The position numbers were made by a program, and so were the translations under genes. From CAYTSW01 sp964440605 (lineage in GTDB: Bacteria > Planctomycetota > Phycisphaerae > Phycisphaerales > UBA1924), in the NCBI GenBank assembly GCA_964440605.1, contig CAYTSW010000005.1, positions 1 through 56,915 of the forward strand: a stretch of DNA of 56,915 nucleotides. The letters run 5' to 3'. This document shows, piece after piece, positions 1 through 8,506 of this stretch. Numbering within the stretch: position 1 is the first letter of the stretch; the number at the start of each line of letters is the position of its first letter. The notes beneath the pieces were generated by a model. The model was not told where the DNA came from. It saw only the letters and a program-made list of their open reading frames with translations, and searched no databases.

Positions 1-144
1 ACGCCCGGCTACACCCCTCCCGACGACCCGCGTGACCTGGGCTTTGTGCTGCGGCCGAACGAAACCTACGAGTGGGGGGTGTCCTGCCGCAGCGGGGCGG
101 GGGGGTCAGGCGTGGAGGGGCGACTCATGGACCTGCTTGCCTGA
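1..144 (+). CDS. C-terminal fragment of an unidentified protein
   Basis: Frame 1 is open from the window edge to a TGA at 142-144, giving 47 residues that end in RLMDLLA. Third codon positions are nearly all G or C, as in the confirmed genes here, which supports real coding. I recognise no family from this short tail; it contains the stretch FVLRPNETYEWGV. The end overlaps the 3' end of the convergent acyl-CoA dehydrogenase gene by 39 bp. The start lies outside the window, so function and length cannot be judged. Confidence 0.5.
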   Translation, partial: TPGYTPPDDPRDLGFVLRPNETYEWGVSCRSGAGGSGVEGRLMDLLA

Positions 145-2112
145 GCGCGGGGCATAGCCCTCGCCCGGGAACTGCTTGATCGCCGACTGGTCTGGCACAC
201 GGCCGGCGTTCTGCGCGACCGGGCTGCGCTCGGGCATAATGTACAACTCATTGGGGAGCGCATCGTTGTGCACGATCGCCTTCTGCGCCGCGTCACGCAT
301 CGAGGAGTCCGCGTTGTCACGCAGCTCTCGCCAGTTGGCGCGGATCCAGACCTCGGCGAGGTCGAGGAAGTGAAGAGCCGCGGCCTTGTCGCGATCAAAC
401 TCGGCGCCCTCCTCGCCTCGGCGGACCTGACGGTCCAGCTTGGAGAGCGTGCACGCCATCGCGTGGAGATAGATGGCGTTGTCGCCGATGCGGGCTTGGA
501 CGATCTGGCGCTCGAGGATCTTCTCGGCATTGGCCTTGGAGGCGAGCTTGAACTGGTGCGAGTGTTCGCGCACGAGCCAAGCGAGTCGCGACGCGCGGCC
601 GCTCAGGCTCGGGTGCACCTTGGTGATCTTCGGCGCCGCGCCCTTGAAGCCCAGGAAGACTTCCAGCGCGATCGGGATCGCCTTGCCGAGGATGGACGGA
701 TTCAATCCGTTCGAGAGCATGCGCGACAGGTTTTTGCCGAGGCTCTCCTCGGAGTTCCAGGTGAGGCGTTCCTGGATGCCGACGAGCTGCTCGGCGAGCG
801 CCTTGCCGCCGTAGCCGAAGATGAACGACTGCATGACCTCGTTAGCGCCCTCGACGATGAGGTTGATGCGAGAGTCGCGGAAGGCGCGCTCCACTTCGTT
901 CTCGGTCATGTAGCTCTCGCCGCCCATGATCTGGACCGCGTCGTTGACGACGCGCCAGCCCATCTCCGAGCAGAAGGTCTTGCACACCGCGGTCTCGACC
1001 ATGATGTCCTCGTCCTTGCGGTCGAGGAAGCCGGTGGTCATGTAGAGCGTCGCGTCCATCGCGTACGTCAGCGCGGCCATGTGCGCGATGCGCTTCTGGA
1101 CGAGGTCGAAGTCGGCCAGCGGGCGCTGAAACTGGTAGCGCGTGCGGCTCCATTTGATGGACTGGTTCATGCAGCGCGAGGCCGAGCCGAGCATCCCCGC
1201 CGACAGCGTGCAACGGCCGTAGTTGAGGCAGGTCAGCGCCACGTTGAGGCCCTTGCCCTCCTTGTGCAGGAGGTTGGCCTTGGGCACGCGGACGTTGTGG
1301 AAGCGGATGCGGGCCTGCCAGGTGCCGCGGATGCCGCACTTGCTGCGGTTCTTGGAGTAGATGTCTACGCCTTCCATGTCGGGCGTGCAGACGAGGGCGG
1401 TGACGCGGTCCTTGCCGTCGGGCATCTTCTGCTTGGCCATGACGGTGAAGAGGCGGGAGATGGCTCCGGACGTGGCCCACTTCTTCTCGCCGTTGAGGAT
1501 GTAGTGCTCGCCATCTTCGGTCAGCTCGCAGCGCGTTTCCTGCCCGCCGGCGTCGCAGCCGACGTTGGGCTCGGAGAGGCAGAACGCCGAGACCCAGTCC
1601 TGAACGAGGTGCGGGAGCCAGCGCTTCTTCTGCTCCTCGGTGCCGAAGAGCATGACGGCTTTGCACCCGATGGACTGGTGAGCCGAGACGAGGACGGCGG
1701 TCGAGCCGCAGTACTCGCCGACTTTCTCGAGCACGCGCACGTAGCTGGTGACGCCCATGCCGAGGCCCCCGTGCTCCTTGCCGATGGTCATCCCCATCAC
1801 GCCCATGCGGAAGAGCCGGTCGATGACCCACTGCGGGATCTCCTGCTCCTGGTCGATATGGATCGCCGGGTGCTCGGTGCGCATGTACTCGTCGAGCTCG
1901 GCGATGAGCTGGTCGCAGCGCGCGGTCTCCTCCGGATCGGTTTCGTGATAGGGCAGGACAAGCTCTTCGCGGAAGTTGCCGTGGAAGAGGTTCTTGACGA
2001 AGCCGAGGTCGGTGGGGTCGGGCCCCATGAGCACCTCGGCGTCGGCGAGCATCTTCTGGTCCTTCTCGGAGATGCCCTTCATCTTCTTGAGGTCGGCCTT
2101 CACCTGTGTCAT
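106..2112 (-). CDS. Acyl-CoA dehydrogenase family protein
   Basis: This 668-residue FAD-dependent dehydrogenase should oxidise an acyl-CoA to the trans-2-enoyl-CoA, the first step of beta-oxidation, passing electrons to an electron-transfer flavoprotein. The family motif FCLSEPNVGCDAG lies near residues 177-189 and the helix motif QIMGGESYMTENEVERAFRD near 394-413. The likely catalytic base is Glu421 in VEGANEV. It is longer than the usual 380-400-residue enzyme because it has an N-terminal extension and a roughly 230-residue C-terminal domain, as in the VLCAD/ACAD9 or FadE-like branches. A strong ribosome site (GGAAGGAAA) precedes the ATG. The crotonase-like gene lies upstream on the same strand, consistent with a small fatty-acid oxidation unit. 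Chain-length specificity cannot be read from sequence. Confidence 0.93.
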   Translation of the reverse strand: MTQVKADLKKMKGISEKDQKMLADAEVLMGPDPTDLGFVKNLFHGNFREELVLPYHETDPEETARCDQLIAELDEYMRTEHPAIHIDQEQEIPQWVIDRLFRMGVMGMTIGKEHGGLGMGVTSYVRVLEKVGEYCGSTAVLVSAHQSIGCKAVMLFGTEEQKKRWLPHLVQDWVSAFCLSEPNVGCDAGGQETRCELTEDGEHYILNGEKKWATSGAISRLFTVMAKQKMPDGKDRVTALVCTPDMEGVDIYSKNRSKCGIRGTWQARIRFHNVRVPKANLLHKEGKGLNVALTCLNYGRCTLSAGMLGSASRCMNQSIKWSRTRYQFQRPLADFDLVQKRIAHMAALTYAMDATLYMTTGFLDRKDEDIMVETAVCKTFCSEMGWRVVNDAVQIMGGESYMTENEVERAFRDSRINLIVEGANEVMQSFIFGYGGKALAEQLVGIQERLTWNSEESLGKNLSRMLSNGLNPSILGKAIPIALEVFLGFKGAAPKITKVHPSLSGRASRLAWLVREHSHQFKLASKANAEKILERQIVQARIGDNAIYLHAMACTLSKLDRQVRRGEEGAEFDRDKAAALHFLDLAEVWIRANWRELRDNADSSMRDAAQKAIVHNDALPNELYIMPERSPVAQNAGRVPDQSAIKQFPGEGYAPRSGKQVHESPLHA

Positions 2113-2241
2113 GGCGTTTCCTTCCGTCTTGCCGGCGCCGATGCTCGGCTGGTGCGGTGCGTCGCCTTCCGACAGCGAGCTGCGGGCCGGCGACGCATGG
2201 CCCGGGCCGCAACTGGTTCCGAACTTAACCCCTCACCCCGC

Positions 2242-2262
2242 GTGTGTGCCCCCCGCACACAC
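2242..2262. repeat. Short inverted repeat between two fatty-acid oxidation genes
   Basis: Arms GTGTGTGC (2242-2249) and GCACACAC (2255-2262) flank a five-C loop in the 206-bp gap between the crotonase-like gene and the acyl-CoA dehydrogenase gene. No T-run follows on the minus strand, the direction of both genes, so a classic terminator is unlikely. It may be an mRNA hairpin within a two-gene transcript, or may have no role. Confidence 0.35.
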
Positions 2263-2318
2263 CCCTATTTTCCCCCAAGACTGCCCCAGAGCCCCGTATG
2301 CCTCCGATCGACGGCGGC

Positions 2319-3227
2319 TCAACCGCCCGACTTCGCGAAGAAGGCTTCGATCATCTGCTTGCCTTCGCTTGTGGAGCGCAAACGGATGAGCTCGCGCCGT
2401 TCCATGGCGATCGCGGCTTCCCACCCCTCGTCCAGGCCAACCCGTACACACTCGGCGACGGCGTGCGCGGCTTCGTGATCCGGCAGGTCGGTGCGGACCC
2501 GCTCGAACGCGGCTCGGGCCTCATCACGCAACGCCGCTTCGGTGATGTTCCGCGGCTCGCCGGCAGGGCGGCTTTTCTCGGACGCCGCCAGCTCACGCGC
2601 CCGCTCGAGCAGCCGGTCCGGCGCGACGAGTCCCCCCACGAGCCCGGCGTCGGCGGCTTGGAGGACGTTCATCGGCGTGCCGGAGGCCGTCATCCGGATC
2701 GCCCGCTCGGGCTCGATCCGCGCTGGCAGCAGATTCGTCCCGCCCCAGCCGGGGCAGATCCGCAGCCCGGCCTCGGGCAGGCCGATCGGGTACTCCTTCA
2801 CAGGCCCGCCCGGCTCCTTGGGCTGCGGCTGGGCCGCGATGAGCACGTCGCAGTGCATCGCCAGTTCCAAACCGCCCCCGAGCGTCGCCTGATTCAGCGC
2901 AGCGACGGTGGTGACCGTCATCTCGGAGAGTCTGCGGAAGACGCTCGCGCCGAAGCGGAGGTAGTCGTCGAGGCCGTCGTCGCTGAGGTCCATGATCTCG
3001 CGCAGGTTGGCGCCGGCGACGAAGGAGCGCGGGGCGTCGGAGGCGAGGACGAAGCCCCGCATGTCCGCGTGGTCGCGCTCGATGGTGTTCAGCGCCTCGT
3101 TGATCGACTCGAGCAGGTCGCGGTCGAGCACCACGACCGGGCGGTCGCCCTGAGTGAGCGTGAGCGTGACGACGCCCGCGTGGGGGCCGCCCGAGGCAAC
3201 ATCGATGGGCAGGGAGGTGGTAGGCAT
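2319..3227 (-). CDS. Enoyl-CoA hydratase/isomerase (crotonase) family protein
   Basis: A 302-residue crotonase-fold protein, expected to act on enoyl-CoA esters. The oxyanion-hole segment SFVAGANL is at about 68-75 and LGGGLELAMHCD at 116-127. Two glutamates align with the two catalytic glutamates of enoyl-CoA hydratase: Glu121 in GGGLEL and Glu152 in GLPEAGL, followed by PGWGGT. I chose the ATG giving MPTTSLPID; an earlier in-frame ATG would add 16 residues rich in Arg that look non-coding. The gene is on the same strand and upstream of the acyl-CoA dehydrogenase, which would supply its substrate. It is slightly longer than typical 260-residue hydratases, and the exact reaction (hydration or isomerisation) is not decided by these motifs. 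Confidence 0.88.
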   Translation of the reverse strand: MPTTSLPIDVASGGPHAGVVTLTLTQGDRPVVVLDRDLLESINEALNTIERDHADMRGFVLASDAPRSFVAGANLREIMDLSDDGLDDYLRFGASVFRRLSEMTVTTVAALNQATLGGGLELAMHCDVLIAAQPQPKEPGGPVKEYPIGLPEAGLRICPGWGGTNLLPARIEPERAIRMTASGTPMNVLQAADAGLVGGLVAPDRLLERARELAASEKSRPAGEPRNITEAALRDEARAAFERVRTDLPDHEAAHAVAECVRVGLDEGWEAAIAMERRELIRLRSTSEGKQMIEAFFAKSGG

Positions 3228-3398
3228 GGCTCGGATGATGGGCCGACGCGTGCGCGCTGGCAACCCACCGGCCACTCTAGGGCGGTAGCTGGGGTGAAGG
3301 CGGCCATTGCGAGGGTTGATGTTCGTAGTGCGCTCGGGTTTTGCGGGCGGCTGTCGGATTCAGGTGAACCCGCATGGGGATCGAGCCGGTACAGTTGG

Positions 3399-3788
3399 AT
3401 GGTGCAACCGATCGCGGCCATCATGTTGGCGTTGTTGCTGCTGCCCGGCCCCGTGATGGGCGGGATGGCGGCGTGCTGCTGCGATCGCCCGGCTCCGGTG
3501 TCGGAGCCGGTCAGCGTGACCACCGATCGCTGCTGCGCCAGCCAGACGGCGTGCCATGAGAATGAGGGCGGCGACGAGCCGACGCCTCAGGACGAGCGGC
3601 ACGAGGGGTGCGGCTGTCCGCTGGCGTGCTGTTCACCCGCCAAGACGTTCGCCACGCCGACGCCCGCGACGTATCTGGGCCCGGCTTCAGCGCCGGTCTC
3701 GCCCGCCGCGATGGTGTACGTCAGCGCACCGAGTTCTCCGCACCTCAGCGGATTGAAGCGGCCTCCGAGGACCGTGACGGCTTCTTGA
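3399..3788 (+). CDS. Small Cys-rich secreted protein at head of export locus
   Basis: A 129-residue protein beginning with a hydrophobic signal-like segment (AAIMLALLLLPGPVMGGMAA) immediately followed by three cysteines (26-28). Further cysteines are at 45, 46, 52, 71, 73, 77 and 78, and the densest patch reads HEGCGCPLACC. Ten cysteines plus histidines in a secreted protein of this size suggest metal binding or disulfide packing; that is inference. The C-terminal 50 residues are Pro/Ser/Ala rich and probably disordered. I start at the ATG just before the hydrophobic segment; the same frame is open further upstream but antisense to the crotonase gene. It lies 52 bp upstream of the HlyD-like gene and is probably co-transcribed with it. 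No family recognised. Confidence 0.62.
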   Translation: MVQPIAAIMLALLLLPGPVMGGMAACCCDRPAPVSEPVSVTTDRCCASQTACHENEGGDEPTPQDERHEGCGCPLACCSPAKTFATPTPATYLGPASAPVSPAAMVYVSAPSSPHLSGLKRPPRTVTAS

Positions 3789-3840
3789 CGGAAGCGGTGC
3801 GCGCCGAGCGCGCCAGTCACGCCCCTCTCGAGGTTGATCC

Positions 3841-5409
3841 ATGTCCCCACACGCTGATGCGCACGTCGCGCCCAATGCGGGCCCGAAGCCGCGACGGATA
3901 GCCGTTTTGATTCCGATCGTTGTCCTGCTCGCCATTGTCGGCGTGCTGGGATGGAGTGTCTGGCCGATGCTGGCGCCGACGCGGGAAGTGCGCGTTGCTC
4001 AGGCGGTGTTCGACCGCGTGGCGTTCGAGCCGCCATCTACAACGGATGAAGAGCAGCCGAACCCTCCGGACGTCCCCACGGTGCAAGCGCCCGGCTGGTT
4101 GGAGGCCGAGCCCTTCTACGTTGCGGCTACGGCGCTGGCCGACGGCGTGGTCGACACCGTCAACGCGCTGGAGGGGCAGCGCGTCGAGCGTGGGCAGATC
4201 GTCGCGACCATGATCGCTGAGGACTCGGAGATCCGATTGCGGCGGGCCGAGGCGGAACTGACCGCTGCGCAGGCAGCGTTGGCAACGGCGCGTGCCGAGC
4301 GGGCGGCGGCTCAACGCAACTGGGACGAGCCGGTGCAACTGGAGCGCGCGGCAGCCGCCGGCGCTGCGGCTCTCGATGAGGCCCAGGCGGAACTGGATCG
4401 GCTGCCGTCGCTGATCGCGTCGGCCCGGGCGACGCTCCGTCGGCTGGAAGAAGCGTCAACGCGGGTGGCACGATCGGTCGAACGCGGCGCGACCAACGAG
4501 CTGGAGGGCATCATCGCCGAGCAGCGTGCGGTCGCGCAGCGCGCCGAGGTCGACGCGCTCGAGGCGCAGCGCGCCGTGCTCGAAGCGCGTGTCGCCCGTC
4601 TGAGGGCCGATCTCAAAGCCGCCCAACGCGATCTGGAACTCCGGATCGAGGATCGTCGCCGGCTCGACACGGCGACCGCCGGCGTGACTCGCGCCAAAGC
4701 GGCGGTGCAGACAGCCCGGGCGTCGCGCGATGAGGCCGCCCTGGAACTCGAGCGCATGGTGATCCGAGCGCCCATCACCGGCTACGTGCAGGAACGCCTG
4801 CGTGTGCCGGGAGACAAGCTGGTGCGCATGGCCGACGACCGCGAGTCCGCGCACATCCTGCACATCTACGACCCGGAGCGGCTGCGCGTCCGCGTCGACG
4901 TTCCGCTGGCCGATGCCTCGCACGTCTTCGTGGGCCAGCGGTGCGAAGTGGTGGTGGAGGTGCTGCCCGACCGCGTGTTCGCGGGCGAGGTGCTGCGCAC
5001 GACCCACGAGGCCGACCTCCAGAAGAACACGCTGGAGATACACGTCAAGGTGATCGACCCGGAGCCCGTGCTGCGCCCGGAGATGCTCACGCGCGTGAAG
5101 TTCCTCCCGCCGGAGCGCGAGCCCGGCGCCGCCGACGAGCCGCGCGAGGGCGATGCCCGCGTGCTGGTGCCGGTGGGGGCGGTGGAGGAGCGGAGCGGGG
5201 CGGCGCGGGTGTGGCTGGTGACGCAGCGCCGCAGCGGCCGCGGCGTGGTCGAGCCACGCTCCGTGACCGTCGTCTCGGCGCAAGACGGCTGGGCGACGGT
5301 CACCGGCGATCTCCGGCCCGGCGCGTTGGTGGCAATGGGAGCCGAGGGACTGCGCACGGGCGAACGCGTCACGCTGCGGGGCGGAGATGATTCAGGAGGT
5401 GCGCCGTGA
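3841..5409 (+). CDS. HlyD-like periplasmic adaptor of an ABC export system
   Basis: A 522-residue membrane fusion protein. One membrane segment (about 20-42) anchors it to the inner membrane. A very long Ala/Glu/Arg-rich coiled coil runs from about 130 to 306, with a lipoyl/barrel-sandwich half before it and the matching half after it (MVIRAPITGYVQERL). A beta-barrel region follows to about 440. Such proteins bridge an inner-membrane transporter to the outer envelope. The stop codon overlaps the GTG start of the next gene, an ATPase, and two permease genes follow, so it should be the adaptor of that MacB-like transporter rather than of an RND pump. The coiled coil is longer than in many MacA proteins. 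No outer-membrane channel gene is nearby. Confidence 0.88.
   Translation: MSPHADAHVAPNAGPKPRRIAVLIPIVVLLAIVGVLGWSVWPMLAPTREVRVAQAVFDRVAFEPPSTTDEEQPNPPDVPTVQAPGWLEAEPFYVAATALADGVVDTVNALEGQRVERGQIVATMIAEDSEIRLRRAEAELTAAQAALATARAERAAAQRNWDEPVQLERAAAAGAAALDEAQAELDRLPSLIASARATLRRLEEASTRVARSVERGATNELEGIIAEQRAVAQRAEVDALEAQRAVLEARVARLRADLKAAQRDLELRIEDRRRLDTATAGVTRAKAAVQTARASRDEAALELERMVIRAPITGYVQERLRVPGDKLVRMADDRESAHILHIYDPERLRVRVDVPLADASHVFVGQRCEVVVEVLPDRVFAGEVLRTTHEADLQKNTLEIHVKVIDPEPVLRPEMLTRVKFLPPEREPGAADEPREGDARVLVPVGAVEERSGAARVWLVTQRRSGRGVVEPRSVTVVSAQDGWATVTGDLRPGALVAMGAEGLRTGERVTLRGGDDSGGAP
5394..5400 (+). promoter_or_regulatory. Strong ribosome binding site deciding the GTG start of the ATPase
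   Basis: AGGAGGT ends 5 nt before GTG 5406, the ideal spacing. It is 11 nt from the in-frame ATG at 5412, so the GTG is favoured. The site lies inside the last codons of the adaptor gene. Confidence 0.75.
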
Positions 5410-6110
5410 GCATGATCGTGTGCCGACAGCTGACGCGTGAATACCGCAAGGGCGAGGCGGTCATCCGCCCGCTGGACGACCTCGACCTCGACGTGCCGCG
5501 CGGCGACTTCCTCGCGCTCATGGGGCCGAGCGGGAGCGGCAAGACGACGCTGCTCAACCTGATCGCCGGCATCGACTCGCCGACCAGCGGGTCGCTGGTG
5601 ATCGACGGTGTGAACATCGGCGCGCTCAGCCGGAACAAGCTCGCCGCCTGGCGCTCGAAGCACGTGGGCTACGTCTTCCAGCTCTACAACCTCGTGCCCG
5701 TGCTGACCGCGTACGAGAACGTCGAGCTCCCACTGCTGCTCCACCCGTTGAGCAAGCGCGAGCGCCACGAGCGGATCATGACGGCGCTCGAACGCGTCGG
5801 CATCGCCGATCGAGAAAGCCACTTCCCGCGCCAGCTCTCGGGCGGCCAGGAGCAGCGCGTGGCGATCGCCCGCGCGATCGTGACCGACCCGGAGATCCTC
5901 GTCGCCGACGAGCCGACCGGCGATCTCGACAAGCCCTCGGCGCACGCGGTGATGTCGCTGCTCCAACAACTCAACAAAGAACTCGGCAAGACGATCATCA
6001 TGGTGACGCATGACCCCAAGACGACCACGTACGCGGCGCGCACGCTGCACCTCGACAAGGGTCGTCTGGCCGAACACGGGGCGGATGTGCGCGAGGAGGC
6101 GATGGCATGA
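5406..6110 (+). CDS. ABC transporter ATP-binding protein, MacB/LolD type
   Basis: A 234-residue ATPase that powers the two permeases encoded directly downstream. Walker A GPSGSGKTT is at 40-48, the signature LSGGQEQR near 145-152, and Walker B plus D-loop ILVADEPTGDLD near 165-176, followed by the switch histidine in MVTHDPK. The LNLIAGID segment after Walker A and the overall length place it with LolD/MacB/FtsE-like ATPases. Signature Gln-Glu-Gln replaces the commoner QQQ, a minor variant. It overlaps the adaptor gene by four bases (GTGA) and its own stop overlaps the next start (ATGA), so the three genes are translationally coupled. Confidence 0.95.
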   Translation: MSMIVCRQLTREYRKGEAVIRPLDDLDLDVPRGDFLALMGPSGSGKTTLLNLIAGIDSPTSGSLVIDGVNIGALSRNKLAAWRSKHVGYVFQLYNLVPVLTAYENVELPLLLHPLSKRERHERIMTALERVGIADRESHFPRQLSGGQEQRVAIARAIVTDPEILVADEPTGDLDKPSAHAVMSLLQQLNKELGKTIIMVTHDPKTTTYAARTLHLDKGRLAEHGADVREEAMA

Positions 6111-7261
6111 ACACGCTGATGCGATGCGTTCCCTACGTGTGCAAACAGGTCGGGCGGCACCAGGTGCGGTCGGTGCTCACGATCATGGGTATCGCGACCG
6201 CGATGTTCCTCTTCACCGCCGTGCAGGCGATGAACAAGGGCGTGACCGACGCGACGACCGCCAAGGCGAACGACACCACGCTCGTCGTGTACCGGGCGGA
6301 CCGTTTCTGCCCGGCGACGAGCCAGCTCCCGCAGGACTACCAGCGGCGGATCGAGGACGTCGAAGGCGTGGTGAGCGCGACGCCGATGAAGATCCGCGTC
6401 TCCAACTGCCGAACGAGTCTCGATGTCGTCACGTTCCGAGGCGTGCCGAAGGAGGCGTTCCTGCGCGAGCGCGGCGACACGCTCGAGCTCGTCTCGGGCT
6501 CCATCGAGGAGTGGAAGCGGCGGACCGACGCGGCGCTGGTCGGCGAGACCCTCGCACGCCGGCGGGCGCTCGAACCGGGCAAGACCTTCGACGCGGCGGG
6601 CATCACGGCGTACATCGCCGGCGTGATCCGCTCGGACGACCCGCAGGATCAGAACGTGGCGTACACGTCTCTCGAGTTCGTGCAGTTCGCGGGACGCGAC
6701 CAGCTCGGGATCGTGACGCAGTTCGACGTGAAGGTGGCCGACGCGTCGTACCTGGACCCGGTCGCAAAGGAGATCGACGCGATGTTCCGCACCGCGCAGG
6801 AGCCAACCGCCACCTTCACCAAGCAGGCCTTTCTCGGGCGTGTCGCGGACGACGTGATCGAGCTGGTCGGCTTTGCGCGCTGGCTCGGTCTGGGCTGCCT
6901 CGCCGCGGTGCTGGCGCTGGTGGCGAACTCGATCGTGCTCGGCGTGCAGAGCCGCGTGTCGGAGCACGCGGTGCTCCAGACGCTCGGATACTCGGGCCGC
7001 CTCGTCGCGGCGCTGATCGTCGCCGAGGGCGTCGTGCTCGCCGTTATCGGTGGGACCATCGGCGCCGCTTTCGCGGTCGGCGTGGCTCACTTCGGGAGTT
7101 TCGCCTTGTCCGTGGAGGGCACTTCCATGCCCGTCACCGCCGATGCGCAGTTGCTCTTCACCGGGCTGGTGGTGTGCGGCGTCATCGGCGTGCTCGCGGG
7201 CCTTGTGCCGGCGTGGCAGGCCTCACAGCGCGAGATCGCCGAGTGTTTCCGAGCCGCGTAA
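6107..7261 (+). CDS. FtsX-like ABC transporter permease (first of two)
   Basis: A 384-residue permease with the MacB/FtsX topology. One membrane helix is near 20-40 (VLTIMGIATAMFLFTAVQAM), followed by a periplasmic domain of about 200 residues and three C-terminal helices near 255-275, 300-325 and 345-370. The cytoplasmic coupling segment SRVSEHAVLQTLGYSGR is typical of these permeases. Such transporters act mechanically on periplasmic or membrane-bound substrates instead of moving small solutes across the inner membrane. The start ATG overlaps the ATPase stop. A second, divergent permease follows, suggesting a heterodimeric transporter as in LolCE. Confidence 0.92.
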   Translation: MNTLMRCVPYVCKQVGRHQVRSVLTIMGIATAMFLFTAVQAMNKGVTDATTAKANDTTLVVYRADRFCPATSQLPQDYQRRIEDVEGVVSATPMKIRVSNCRTSLDVVTFRGVPKEAFLRERGDTLELVSGSIEEWKRRTDAALVGETLARRRALEPGKTFDAAGITAYIAGVIRSDDPQDQNVAYTSLEFVQFAGRDQLGIVTQFDVKVADASYLDPVAKEIDAMFRTAQEPTATFTKQAFLGRVADDVIELVGFARWLGLGCLAAVLALVANSIVLGVQSRVSEHAVLQTLGYSGRLVAALIVAEGVVLAVIGGTIGAAFAVGVAHFGSFALSVEGTSMPVTADAQLLFTGLVVCGVIGVLAGLVPAWQASQREIAECFRAA

Positions 7262-7279
7262 CCGACTGAGCCGGATCGA

Positions 7280-8458
7280 GTGCGCATGCGACAGTTACCC
7301 TTCCATTACGCTTTCCGGAATCTCGGGCGCAGCCGCGTGCGCCTGGCGGCGTCGCTCATCGGCTCGTCGCTCGTGGTGCTGCTGATCCTCGCCTCGGGCG
7401 GGTTCATCCGCGGCATGCAGCTCACGCTGACGCAGGACCCGGGCCTGCACGAGAACGTGATGATCCTCGGCACGGGCAGCGAGGAGGGAGTCGAACGGTC
7501 ACAGATCGATTCGTCGGTCGCCGGTATCACCTCGGCCAGCATCCCCGGGCTCAAGCAGCGCGCCGGTGTGATCTACGCGTCACCCGAAATTCACGCCGCA
7601 TTGCCCGTGCGCAGGGACGCGGACGATCCGGACGAGTACGCCGCGGTGATGCGAGGCGTGCGACCGGTGGCGCTGCTCGTGCACCCGCAGGTGGAGATCG
7701 TCCAGGGACATCCCCCTCGCCCCGGCCGGGACGAACTCATGGTCGGCGCACTCGCGGCGACGCGCCTGGGTCTGCCGGACGAACGCCTCGCCATCGGCCG
7801 GTCGCTGCACTTCGACGATCGCGACTGGACGATCGTCGGCCGGTTCAGCGCGCCGACGACCGTCATGAACGCCGAGATCTGGCTGCCGCTGACCGACTTG
7901 CAGATAGCAACCAACCGCGAGGCCTCGGTCTCTTGCGTCATCGTCACCCTCGACGAGGCGACCTTCGCCGACGTGGACCTCTTCGCCAAGGGCCGGCTCG
8001 ACCTCGAGATCACCGCAATACCCGAACGCGCCTACTACGCCTCCATCGCCGCCTTCTACGGGCCCATCCGGATCATGGTCATCGTCACGGCGGTGCTCAT
8101 CGCCTCGGGCGGGATCCTGGGCGGGCTCAACACGACATACGCCGCGTTCGCCGCCCGCGTACGCGAGGTCGGCATGCTCCAGGCGCTGGGGTACACGCGT
8201 GTCGCGATCGTCGCGAACCTGACGGAAGAGTCCGTCTTCGCCGCGGCGTGCGGAGCGCTGATCGGCGCGCTCGTCGGGTTGCTGGTGCTCGACGGCCTGG
8301 CGGTGCGATTCTCGATGGGGGCCTTCGCGCTGACGGTCGATGCGCCGGTCGTGCTCGTGGGCATCCTCGGGGGATTGCTGGTCGGCGTGATCGGTGCGAT
8401 CCCGCCGTCGATTCGTTGTCTGCGCCTGCCGATCGCGCAGGCGCTCAAGTCGTTCTAA
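7280..8458 (+). CDS. FtsX-like ABC transporter permease (second of two)
   Basis: A 392-residue permease with the same layout as its neighbour: N-terminal helix (about 22-42), large periplasmic domain, and three C-terminal helices with the coupling segment RVREVGMLQALGYTR before the second. It begins at GTG 7280 or ATG 7286; no good ribosome site separates these choices. It follows the first permease by 18 bp. The two permeases are distinct in sequence, so the functional unit is probably one ATPase dimer with two different permeases. The substrate is unknown; the Cys-rich flanking genes hint at a metal or a Cys-rich peptide, which is speculation. Confidence 0.9.
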   Translation: MRMRQLPFHYAFRNLGRSRVRLAASLIGSSLVVLLILASGGFIRGMQLTLTQDPGLHENVMILGTGSEEGVERSQIDSSVAGITSASIPGLKQRAGVIYASPEIHAALPVRRDADDPDEYAAVMRGVRPVALLVHPQVEIVQGHPPRPGRDELMVGALAATRLGLPDERLAIGRSLHFDDRDWTIVGRFSAPTTVMNAEIWLPLTDLQIATNREASVSCVIVTLDEATFADVDLFAKGRLDLEITAIPERAYYASIAAFYGPIRIMVIVTAVLIASGGILGGLNTTYAAFAARVREVGMLQALGYTRVAIVANLTEESVFAAACGALIGALVGLLVLDGLAVRFSMGAFALTVDAPVVLVGILGGLLVGVIGAIPPSIRCLRLPIAQALKSF

Positions 8459-8506
8459 GTGTGCACGTCGTTGTGCACGGGACCTGTTTATAAAGGAACG
8501 TGGACC

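Noticed and set aside
268..2478. 736-codon open frame on the plus strand
   Set aside because: It is antisense to the acyl-CoA dehydrogenase; long shadow frames are expected at this GC content, and its translation is Ala/Arg/Val/His-rich with no motif.
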